A DNA stretch of 64,000 nt from contig OX377203.1 in the NCBI GenBank assembly GCA_947396885.1, forward strand, positions 2,418,001-2,482,000. The letters are read 5' to 3'. This DNA is from Heligmosomoides polygyrus polygyrus (lineage: Eukaryota; Nematoda; Chromadorea; Rhabditida; Heligmosomidae). Under the pieces are notes generated by a model. That model had not been told where the DNA came from, made no database searches, and worked only from the letters and a program-made list of their open reading frames with translations. The first letter of the stretch is position 1, and every line of letters begins with the position of its first letter. The position numbers were made by a program, and so were the translations under genes. Positions 55,390-64,000 of this stretch are shown piece after piece.

Positions 55390-56760
55390 AAGATCTTACC
55401 ATTCTAGAACGCTGTCGCCGTCAACAAGCGTTAAAGGGAGGAGTTCAGCAAGGGGATACCTTATCCTCAAAGCTCTTCAGCGCCATCCTTGAAACTGCAT
55501 CATCCTGGATCTGTCGAAGACGATGTTCTCAAGGAACGGACGACTTTCTGATGTCCCATTCGCTCTCTGACGCGCTGACGACACCGTCACCTCGCCTAGA
55601 AGAGTAATGGAGAGCGTGATCCACTACTTCTACTGTCCATTTCGGAAAGAAGAGCAGGACCGTCTTGCTGTACAGCAAGGGAGACGTACACGACATCGGC
55701 AACTAACGTCCGATGTACCTGCTGTCCGTAGTCTACAAGCTGTTCACCCGAGCCATTCTGACTCGGCAGCGGGATAACAGCGGAGCGTTGGACAAAGGAT
55801 AGCTATGCGAACCAGCAGGACTTCGGAGAGGATTCCGCACGACCGAGAGTACAAGCTGCCGCTGTGCCTTACGTTCATCGACCTGAAGAAGGCATTCGAC
55901 TCCGTCGAGACTGAAGCGGTCATGGAAGCCCTGCTCACCAGGACGCTCCTACTCAGTACATCAGAGTCCTTCGAGAGCTGTACAGTGGATTCACGACCAA
56001 GATCTCTCCATTCTACAACGACGTCGTCATCGACGTAAGGAGAGGGGTTCGGCAAGGGGATACCATATCCCCGAAGCTCTTCAGCGCCACCCTAGAAAAC
56101 GTCATACGCGAACTAGAATGGGAAGACATGGGAGTAAAGATCGACGGCCGGCAACTACATCATCTTCGCTTCGCTGACGACATCGTGCTCATAACACCGA
56201 GCATCAGTCAGGCGGAGCGAATGCAGGCCGACTTCGATCGTGTATGTGGGAACGTTGGACTGCAGCTGAATCTTACGAAGACGATGTTCATGAGAAACGG
56301 ACCTATAGCCGGAGCTGAACAAGCAGCTTGGAGAGCTTTCAAGAGCGCTGAGGAAGTCGTGAAGAAGACGAAGAACGTCCGACTCCGTGTCTACCTATTC
56401 GACTCTACTGTTCTTCCTGGCCTAACATACGCCTCAGAGACCTGGGCTATACGTAAGCAGGATGAACACGCGATCAGCGGCACGCAGCCTGGAATCGAGA
56501 GGACGACGTTTGGAGTGACATTCGGAGTTCTTCGAAGACCTTCGTCGACGTTAGAAGATCAGTGACGCTATCACGTGGGCCAAGTCGTCGAAAATTAGGT
56601 GGGTCGGCCATGCAACGCGCTTCTCAGACACCCGCTCGACAAGAGCCGTTACCTTCTGGATTCCTTCGGATTTTAGATGTCAGAAGAACACAAGAACTTC
56701 TGACTTGGACTTCTTGATAAAACCCTTGAGCAAACGATATGATTCCCTCCTTCACGCTGT
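55390..56760 (+). pseudogene. RTE-like LINE, reverse transcriptase and 3' part, broken
   Basis: The plus-strand order is: a partial copy of the QGDTLSSKLFSAIL block (about 55450), then LLSVVYKLFTRAILTR (55710-55760), motif A LTFIDLKKAFDSVETEAV (near 55870-55920), RRGVRQGDTISPKLFSATL (near 56040), motif C in HHLRFADDIVLITPS (FADD near 56169-56183), LQLNLTKTMFM, the C-terminal SSKIRWVGHATRFSD and DFLIKPLSKRYD (near 56705-56745). Several shifts break it. The QGDTLS block occurs twice, so two copies may be fused. It would copy itself by target-primed reverse transcription if intact. Confidence 0.75.
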
Positions 56761-57370
56761 TGTTAATAATCTTGTGTACATGCAGCTTTTGGATGGACCT
56801 TTGTTACGGCCTCTTTTTGCTGGCCAAACGCCTGCATGTTGGCTAGAAGACAGGTCTGAGTCAACGCAGTTGGCTGAAAAGGCCCCTGTTTGGCGCCAGT
56901 ACATGAAAACCAAGGCAATAACTAACCATTCCGAGGTTTCATGAAGATAGGAATTGAAGACTGTGTATTTCTGTCTCAGGAAAGAGAAGAAGCCCTGAGT
57001 CATTCTGGCACGAGATACGGAGTAAGTAATAAATTTGGAAGAATCATATTTATTAGTATCGCACTTTGTAAAAATACATTTGGCACAGTGATATCTCTCC
57101 AATAGACAAAGGAAAATGCGTGAAAACGACAAAATGCATGTACTCAGAAGACATCGATCGATATTCATCTCAACAACGGAAAACAAGGCAGTGGTCATAG
57201 TTCTCTATATATCTGGTCTCTCACGCATACTCACACGCTACCTGATTTCTCTCACTCACACACACACACGGGGAACCCGAGGGTATCACAGCTGAGAGTC
57301 GCTCAGCGAACATCAGGCGCTTCTCTGCTCACCCATTTCTTCTCTATCTCGCTCGCTAGCTAACTCTTTA

Positions 57371-57519
57371 AGTACTTGTCGTTAATGTGGCCTACATGAA
57401 GAAACAGGAACGCGGCAGTGAATCAGAACCAATCAGAACAAGGGCACGCATGCTAAATGCGGCGTAGTTGATGTTGCACGTCCTCGCCTCAAATGTAGGC
57501 CAGATTAACGACTAGTACC
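57371..57519. mobile_element. CCAAT-palindrome MITE, family 2
   Basis: The ends are agtacttgtcgttaatgtgg and agattaacgactagtacc. The left arm has AACCAATCAG. Confidence 0.8.
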
Positions 57520-57678
57520 TTTTTAATACTTTAGTGTGAAGAACGATGGCAAACGAAATGCTCTCTGATCTGAGCTCCAAAGGAGGGCTACAACGGCCGT
57601 GGGCCGACGAAAATTGAGGGCAGGGGTAGGGGAGAGGACAAGACAATGGGGAAGGGAGAAGGGGTGACTGTCATGTGC

Positions 57679-57777
57679 TCAGTAGACTGTGGTTCGACCG
57701 TTGCTGTTGCCGCCGTGCTTGATCTTCATGTTCTCGAACGCCTCGTAGTCGACGGGCGGCGTGTCCGGCCGATCAAC
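57679..57777 (-). CDS. Last exon of the Pro/His-rich-tail gene
   Basis: The minus-strand acceptor attcag is followed by 32 codons and a TGA at 57679-57681. The peptide starts VDRPDTPPVDYEAFENMKIK and ends in NGRTTVY. The exon starts in phase 0, as required by the exon at 58846-58930. An alternative acceptor 7 nt upstream (ttccag) would break the frame, so attcag is preferred. The extreme C-terminus TTVY could resemble a short PDZ-type ligand (inference). Confidence 0.75.
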   Translation of the reverse strand, partial: VDRPDTPPVDYEAFENMKIKHGGNSNGRTTVY

Positions 57778-58668
57778 CTGAATACTGGAAGCAATTAGGA
57801 GCAGGAAACGAGCGATTTGTGGAATGCGCCATGCATTCTACTTCCGGCTAGGAACGATTCAGTGGATGGCTACAGTGCCCGGCTGCAGGCTTCATGTTCC
57901 AAATTTGGTCAGATTTATACTCCTGACCTAAGAAGGCCGATCTGGCTTTGTCGCGGAGTCAAGTCCGATCGATAATTGATTTCCTGAGCGACAAAGTCTT
58001 TTTCTTTCTCATTTATGCCTCAGGTATAAAAATGCAAAGAACAAAAACAAAAATATGATAAAAATGAAATGTTCAATTATTGTATAAATTCAGCAGATTT
58101 TTGTGATTTTTTTCTCATATTTTTATCGACACGGTCTGCTATCCTTATTTATTTGCTGGTAGCTAAATTCTAATGACATCAGCAGTAGATTACAGTGTGC
58201 CAAAAGTGACCACTGATAAAAAAGCTTAACAAATGATTCGAAAACCATTTTCTACTATTTTTTATACCTGCCCTTTGTAATACGCAACTATAGTACTACT
58301 TCGGAATAATGTTCGTTAATGTCCCTCTAAAAAATCTTAAAAAAGGCTCATTCGTCGAGCCACCAAACCGTCGAGTTCAGACCGAGTGAAGTTATTTTTT
58401 TTTGTGCAAGGAGGCGTCTCAGGAAGGTACTTTTTGTTGCCAGAGACGACATTAAGCTAAACTTACCCAAGTTACCCAGGTTTAATTACCCAATTTTGAG
58501 GTATGTTGTCTCGAAATCTTGTGCTGCCTCGTCTGAATGTCCGAACTTTGAGGACGTCTGCAGCGATGGCTTGCGAGCACTGGTGGGGCGGAAAAAGGCC
58601 TCGTGAAGGGAACTTGCTGGGTTTGATGTGTGGGCGACAATGTCTGCTCTGACCACTTGGAGTACTGA

Positions 58669-58823
58669 GTCCGGATTCATCAATGACTTACGTAACTTTA
58701 ACGGAGAATTGTAAGCGAAAAGCTCAGATAACGCGGCTTATCACTCACCATATCGCCTGATTTCTGAGCTCTTTGCTTAGAATTCTCCGTTAAAGTTACG
58801 TAAGTCGTTGATGGATCCGAGCC
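58669..58823. mobile_element. Palindromic MITE with GGATTCATCAA ends but a different interior
   Basis: The ends are gtccggattcatcaatgac and gtcgttgatggatccgagc, as in family 3. The interior is different: cttacgtaactttaacggag with agaattg, facing aattctccgttaaagttacg and taag. It lies in the intron between the exons at 58846-58930 and 57679-57777. Confidence 0.8.
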
Positions 58824-58845
58824 CTGGTGGTAATTCTATACTTAC

Positions 58846-58930
58846 ACTGGCTTCCACGGTTTGCGTCTGCATTTCAGGGCTGCCATTTCTATTCAACGTC
58901 GTGTTGTTGGTCTCCTTGGCAGCAGTTGTT
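58846..58930 (-). CDS. Penultimate exon of the Pro/His-rich-tail gene
   Basis: The minus-strand acceptor cccttatag and donor gtaagtat enclose 85 nt (one base plus 28 codons). The peptide reads TTAAKETNNTTLNRNGSPEM then QTQTVEAS, polar and Thr/Asn-rich. It joins the exon at 58993-59111 (which ends with two bases) with a Lys at the junction. Confidence 0.8.
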
Positions 58931-58992
58931 CTATAAGGGAAGAAATCAATAAATCAATAAAGATTCGTGGCAAAAATTGTGACCAAACCTAC

Positions 58993-59111
58993 TTCAACGT
59001 GCCTCCAAAGGCCTTCTCATTCAGATGCGGTTTTCTATAGATGCCAGCCTCGTACTGCTCCCATACTGACGAGCTGTCTTGTCGGGCGGAACTGACACTG
59101 CCGGCGCCCTC
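58993..59111 (-). CDS. Internal exon of the Pro/His-rich-tail gene
   Basis: The minus-strand acceptor cttatccag and donor gtaggt enclose 119 nt (39 codons plus two bases). The peptide reads EGAGSVSSARQDSSSVWEQY then EAGIYRKPHLNEKAFGGTL. The Ser-rich and Tyr-containing sequence looks like a cytoplasmic, phosphorylatable tail. Phase agrees with both neighbours. Confidence 0.8.
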
Positions 59112-60091
59112 CTGGATAAGAATTTATGGAAACTGAAGTATTATTAGGTTGCAAACTAAGTTTAGTTTTTTGAAATTTGATTCAGAATTTCGTGGTAAGG
59201 TTTTTTGCTCACACGTTTGCCGTTCGAAATGGAATGGTTTGCTATATCAGAAAGTAGGTTTCTTTTTCCATTTCTTTTTTTTTCAGGGGATGATTTGCCC
59301 CGCAAAAACTTATGTTGGGTTTTTCGCTAATTTTGATTTTCTTTAATTTTCAAAGCGTTAAAGTAGAATGCCCAGACGACAAATTATTTTTACCGACAGT
59401 GATTGTTATATAGAGTGATGTATGGTAAGTTGATTTGAGTGATTTGATTATGTTTAATATTAATATTTTGATTTTTGTGTTAATGTTTTGATAAAGGAAT
59501 ACATTTCCCTTTTAACGACATATAAAAATGTCCAAAAAATTAACAAAAATTGTAGGAACTGTTGGTAAAAATGATTCATGTCTTCTGAACACTTCATTTT
59601 AATGCTCAGAAAGAAAATTTATCAAAATCAGAATGAGCAGTAATAACCCACGAAAATTTCTGTAGAGCGAATCGAAAAGTGTATGACGTTGTGCAAAATT
59701 AGCAAAATCAAAAAAGTGTGTTGCTAATTTTCGAATTTTTCGAAATGGAGTGTCCAGAACGGGTATTTTTTTAACCAACGGATCCTGCTCTTTGGTCTAC
59801 TTTTTTGGACATATGGTCATTTGAAAGAGAACATCTCCTCGTATCAAAATCTATGTTTCGTTCTTTGGTCATTCTGAATTTTGCTAATTTTTAGGCCATC
59901 AAAATGGAGTAGAAAAAATTAACCGAAGAGTAAAAGCTGCTGGTAAAAATACACTTTAATGCTTTGAAAATCAAAGTGAACAAAAAACTCAACACATGTT
60001 CGTATAAAGAAAGTCCTATTCCTTTCGAATGGGGTATAACATTAGGCAGAAGAGATGGCTGGACTTAAGTGTTTTGGACTTGAAGACCCAC
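59112..60091 (-). other. Intron of the Pro/His-rich-tail gene
   Basis: AT-rich, about 980 bp, with clear GT..AG borders. Short inverted and direct AT-rich segments are present (ttgctaatttt), but no recognisable mobile element or RNA gene. Confidence 0.7.
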
Positions 60092-60747
60092 CTTCTTCAT
60101 GGTTTTTCTCCTGTAGGTGTCGTAGTAAGACTCGTAGTGGTCGCTGGGGTAGTTGGCCGGCTGATAGGAGGCCTCGGGCGGTCCGACGTGCGATCCGGGC
60201 ATGTAGACGGGCTCCTCGTAGGCGCCGCGTCGCGGAATGGTGCCGTAGATCGACTCGGGCCCGGTGATAATCGGGCCCTCACCGGGGCTGGCGGCACGGA
60301 ACGGATGGTGATGTCCTCCGCCGCCGCCGCCTCCCATGAAGTGCGGCGGCGGTGGCGGCATGAAGTAGCCGCCTCGGGGCGGCCCGTACGGTGGCGCCAT
60401 CATCGGCGGGAACATGTGCGGCGGTGGCGGCGGCATTCTGACGCCCGGAGGTGGACGCATCGACGGATGCGGCGGCCCCATCATGTGTGGCGGAGGCGGG
60501 CCGGGGTGGAATGGAGGGCCACCGCGGAAGAACTGCGGCGGCGGTGGCGGTGGAGGACCGAAGCCCATCATCGGGTGGTGGTGATGGGGGTGGTGAGGTG
60601 GAAACATCGGGAACGGCATTCGAGCGCCTGGTGGCGGCATCGGTGGCCCGTAGTGTTGACGCGGATCTGGAGCGTAGGTCAGATCGGCTTCGGAACCGGC
60701 TCGACGTGGCGGTTCCGAGAACGGCACCAGTGCGGAGCGGACGGCGC
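60092..60747 (-). CDS. Large exon encoding a Pro/Gly/His-rich low-complexity tail
   Basis: The minus-strand acceptor aaatatttcag and donor gtgggt enclose 656 nt: two bases finishing a codon, then 218 codons. The peptide starts AVRSALVPFSEPPRRAGSEA, then DLTYAPDPRQHYGPP. It continues as Pro-rich runs with HHPHHHHPMM, PPPPPPQFF, MMGPPHPSMRPP and GGGGGGGHHHP, and ends with Tyr-rich sequence (SDHYESYYDTYRRKTMKK). It joins the exon at 58993-59111 in phase. Poly-Pro runs could bind SH3, WW or EVH1 domains. The Tyr-rich end suggests a signalling tail of a membrane or adaptor protein, but the family is not identified. The upstream exon must end with a single base and lies above 60747 or outside the window. 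Confidence 0.8.
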
Positions 60748-60814
60748 CTGAAATATTTGATATTTGGGTTGCGCTGAGGAGGAAAGCCCTTGTGTTCTCT
60801 TTTTCGAAGCAATT

Positions 60815-61295
60815 TGGGGATCTATCCTAGTGGGGGGGGGGCATTCCACTCTGATGCTGGCTCTGATTGACGGGGGTCGAGCGTTCTATCCCCTCATCCC
60901 CCTGGCCCGCCCACCCCCAACCCCCTGCGATTGCTCGAGAGTCTAGTGGCTGCCTTACGAGATAGTGGAGACACAGACATTTGCCACGCCTCTGTTTAAA
61001 GGGCGAGGGATAGAACGCCACTCCGCCCTGATTCACAAGCGCAGCACCGTGCACCGGCGTTAGCCCTAGTTTATGCTTGCACCGCTGCGCGCGCGGCGCG
61101 ATGATCGGGATAGATATCGATCGGCGGCGTGAAAAATAGATATCTATGGCGGTCGCGGTGCCGCGCCGCGTGGCGGCGCAAGTATAAACTAGGGCTTAAA
61201 GGGCGAGAAGACCCGTCTTCGTAATTATCTAGCCTATCTGCTCATATTTTTCCTGCTTTTCCAACGATGTCCCCTCCGACTAGGATAGATCGAAT
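60815..61295. mobile_element. MITE family 5 pair enclosing other sequence
   Basis: The left end ggggatctatcctagtgggg and right end cccctccgactaggatagat are inverted. Inside, ggcattccactctg, tcgagcgttctatcccctc faces cgagggatagaacgccactc. The palindrome at 61062-61198 is nested in it. Confidence 0.55.
61062..61198. mobile_element. Palindromic MITE with CCCTAGTTTATGC ends
   Basis: The left arm (ttagccctagtttatgcttg) and right arm (caagtataaactagggctta) are inverted with few mismatches. GC-rich inner arms (gcgcgcggcgcgatg) flank a core of agatatcgatcggcgg. TTA follows both ends and may be a target duplication. Confidence 0.75.
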
Positions 61296-61324
61296 TTAGT
61301 CCCCCTCTAAGCCTAAGTTTAAAA

Positions 61325-62275
61325 TTTTTGAGGTTAAACTGAACATTTTTTTTCAAATTGAAATGTGTCCTACCAGATGGAACTAGAGGTGCTCTAAAGC
61401 AAATTTTAATATGTTATTTTTTCTCAAAAAATTATAAGATTTTTACACTCATTCGGGCAGCTGAAATAAAAAAAAATTGAAGAAAGCTCGACGAAAACTC
61501 TAACAGCTACACCAATTTAAAATGAAAATAAAAATAAAAAGGCTCTTCGAGAAGGTTAAAACAATTTTTGTTAAAAGAGAAATTAGTGCGACTTTCTCTG
61601 AAGTTTTAGTCCACGTGCCCAGTATTATTTGAAATTTTATAAAACCCTCATTCCGTAAAGAAAAATAATAATTCAAAGTTTGTTTTAAAGCGGGAAGGAG
61701 CGCCATTTTCTAATGCCAAAATGAGAGATTGCGCCATGCTCCCGTCCAAGACGCCGCGATTTTTATTCGATTGATGGCAAAATTTCTATTCGCAGGGGTT
61801 TTACACTTGTAAACGATACAACAACAGTAAAAAACACAAATATATCCTTGCTTTGATGCTTGATGTAAGTAGCATTTACACTATCAATCGAATAAAAATC
61901 TCGATAAGCTTTTTGAGTGCATGGCGCGATCTGACCTTGCTTCTTTGCTGTGCTTTAAGACAAATTTTAAGGGATTATCTTTTCTCTAAAAATGAAAATT
62001 TGATAAAATTCCACTATTGGCTTATTTCGAAGAAAGTTGAAAAGACCAGACTTTCCTTGAACAAAAAATTATTTTAACCATCTTACTGAGTTTGTAGTCT
62101 AACCTGCTTGAAGGTTATTTCGATTTGGAAGAGTTCGCTTTGATTTCGTTTTCTTTTTTTGGTTTTCAAAAGTCTTGAAGCAGGCTGAAAAGATGTCCAG
62201 TTTGATTTTAAAAGTGTCAAATATACTACAAAAACTGTCAAATTCGACATGAATTCAATTTAATGATATTTATAA
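61325..62275. mobile_element. Large foldback element, copy 2
   Basis: It has the same architecture as 14630-15420. Inverted inner arms pair attgcgccatgctcccgtcc (near 61730) with gagtgcatggcgcgatctga (near 61917), and cgatttttattcgattgatg with actatcaatcgaataaaaat. Outer arms carry ttgaaatgtgtccta (near 61360) and agatgtccagtttgatt (near 62190). It is AT-rich with no transposase. Confidence 0.55.
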
Positions 62276-62989
62276 TTTTATAACGATAATAAATTTGACT
62301 ATTAAATAGCTCTTCCATTTTCATGTAAGGCTGTACATTTTTCTTATCGAGAAAACGAGTTCCTCCAAATTAAGCTGGAGACTCCCAAAGAAGATGAAAT
62401 AAATTGAATTAAAGATGAATTTTTTGTTCAAGTAAAAATTAGTATAACTTTCTTTGAGATTTTTTACGATGCCCCCCCCCCACCCCCCGTCTACTACTCG
62501 TGGAGCAGATGTAGCTCAGTTTCCGCCAGATCTTATGGCCGAAATTGCCGTAAGTCGATTACGGTAATGATAGCCTCCTGGCTGACAGCCTGTCGAGTGC
62601 GTGCGAACTTTCTCGGAGATGCAATTAACGGAGGAGGATTGTCGGACGTCGGTCGACGACCCGGACACGATTCCACTGACATCCGGCAAAAAATCGGGCT
62701 GTTCACACAGCATTTACACGACCGTCTTAGGCCCGATTGAACTGAATTGCACCCAATTACCCGTCCGTTATGGAGGAGTGACACCGTCGGGGACATCCAC
62801 CGGAAGAAAATTCCTCTAATGGGTACTTGGATAAGGTCAACGCCTACATCAGAATACGCCGCGAATTCGACTCTAGTGTTCTTCACATGGCTGATTATTG
62901 AAGCACTGGCCAAGACCGCATCCATGATTCGTCTAAGCGTGTGTCCAAAATGCGACGGGATAGAATGACTGAAGGACGTCTTCACCTTC

Positions 62990-63365
62990 TTAGTCGCTGC
63001 CGTTATGCCTGGTGCCAATCCACCAACCTCGCTACTATGGAAGACGTGGGTGCCTTGGATGGGATCCGAACCGAGTTCGATCAAGTCGGAGCCTGCGCCT
63101 TTTACGCCTGCGCCGTACCCGATTCTAGACAATTTCCAAGGATGATGTTCGTCGGACAGCCTTCCTTCGCCTTCCTACAGCTACTCGAGGCGCGAGTCGG
63201 AGAAGGCGCCGTCGTCTCTCGTAGGCACCTCGAAGCAAGGCTTGAGGTTTGGGTTCCACCCAGGGTTATCAGGCCTTCTATCCAGAAGTCACTGTATAAG
63301 CCAAATACGCGTCCAGGTTACCTCCTCGATATCCCGTAGAGATAGAACGTGTGGCGCATTCCACG
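62990..63365. mobile_element. SINE fragments, two orientations
   Basis: A minus-oriented head/body fragment (tgccaatccaccaacctcgc, then gatccgaaccgagttcgatc, about 62990-63120) is followed by a plus-oriented tail (ccaaatacgcgtccaggtta, then gatagaacgtgtggcgcatt, about 63270-63362). The long minus-strand ORF across this region (62533-63132) is therefore largely repeat-derived. Confidence 0.55.
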
Positions 63366-63649
63366 AAGGAATTGATTAATGCCGTCGCTCAACCTTTAGA
63401 CTTCACCTGTAGCTCTGTATAACACTCCAATTTATTATCTTTCAGCTGTTCGCCGGCGTAGGCAGCGATCAGGCTACTAGATGGGGCCTTCCCCAGAAGC
63501 TCGGTATTGGGCGGCCGATATTGATTGACAGATGGATCGTATCCATTACTACACGTGCACATTCCTCTTGCAGAGGGTAAATCTGGACCAAAGCTCGCGG
63601 TTTATTGATCCCATTGTTCGATTGATCGATAATGTTTAATCAGACAGGG

Positions 63650-63742
63650 CATGTCGTTAAATATGGCAGTGATGAGCGGCCAACTGTTCACCACCCTCTC
63701 CCTCCTCACACCGCTGCCAGGATTAACGACAAGTGCCGTTTA
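63650..63742. mobile_element. Short CCAAT-palindrome MITE family 2 relative
   Basis: The ends are gcatgtcgttaaatatggca and tgccaggattaacgacaagt, about 90 bp. The CCAAT motifs are lost. After it, to the end of the window, only short ORFs and ATCGAT-like motifs (63820-63900) were seen. Confidence 0.5.
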
Positions 63743-64000
63743 TCTCCAGCGGCAGTGATTCTTGAGTGCTTGACGGTCAAAGCTCGAAAAAATTGATCAC
63801 TATTGACTGGTTGGTTAATCGATGCTGGTTAGCCGTTATAAAGGCTGTCCATCTGAAGTTATATTCGCATCATACCCGCGAAGATCGGAGTTTTCGGTCG
63901 ATCGGCTGAGTCACTTTTTGAACGCTGCGGACTATCGTCGTAAATGTCATTAATTTCGCGTGGACGAACGCACAGAAGGAGTGACGGATTAATTTGCATA

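Noticed and set aside
60279..60812. Alternative-frame ORFs over the Pro/His-rich exon (Arg/Ser/Ala-rich, 177 and 240 codons)
   Set aside because: Shadows of the GC-rich true exon, whose frame is fixed by splicing to three further exons.
62533..63132. 199-codon minus-strand ORF
   Set aside because: Its first part is SINE-derived and the rest shows no recognisable motif.

Overview
This is a stretch of animal-type nuclear DNA, most likely from an invertebrate. A nematode is my best guess, at low-to-moderate confidence. Genes are split into exons of about 80-660 bases with clean GT..AG borders, and several acceptors are short TTYCAG types (for example attcag and atttcag). There are no bacterial operons, ribosome binding sites or CRISPR arrays. 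Most of the window is transposon sequence of many ages, and the few host exons sit between the copies.

Host genes. (1) A minus-strand gene is represented by three exons at 16793-16897, 13691-13793 and 1659-1823. Joined, their phases agree and they encode two copies of a module with FGSSTPRDL, followed 21 residues after its F by YDAK. The inferred introns reach about 12 kb and are full of repeats. (2) A possible plus-strand gene lies at 4635-5472 (four candidate exons, phases agree, family unknown). (3) A minus-strand terminal exon at 38104-38248 encodes one membrane segment and a short basic tail. A possible signal-peptide exon at 42360-42478 could be its 5' end. (4) The clearest gene is on the minus strand at 57679-60747: four consecutive 3' exons encode a Pro/His/Gly-rich tail followed by an acidic and polar C-terminus. 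Its 5' part lies at higher coordinates or outside the window.

Mobile DNA. A tRNA-derived SINE of about 290 bp has more than 12 copies, one with an 18-bp target duplication (33828-33845 and 34134-34151). Palindromic MITE families recur throughout. One carries paired CCAATCA/TGATTGG motifs, one has GGATTCATCAA ends, and one has GATCTATCCTA ends next to G-runs. Larger foldback elements lie at 7344-8580, about 14630-15420 and about 61325-62275. DNA transposons with transposase remnants are a DD37D (maT-like) element at 32489-33783, a DD34D mariner at 34894-35783 inserted in an older mariner (about 34190-36210), and a hAT-like element at 38690-40028 that splits a SINE. A decayed, partly duplicated BEL/Pao retrotransposon fills about 43.8-52.8 kb. 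An RTE-like LINE lies at about 55.4-56.8 kb, with 3' fragments elsewhere. An ACAT microsatellite with a repeat-of-repeats pattern lies at 53041-53870.

The host genes show no shared pathway. What connects the window is the layering of transposons: SINE inside hAT-like inside SINE, mariner inside mariner, and a MITE inside the same mariner. From these the relative insertion order can be read.
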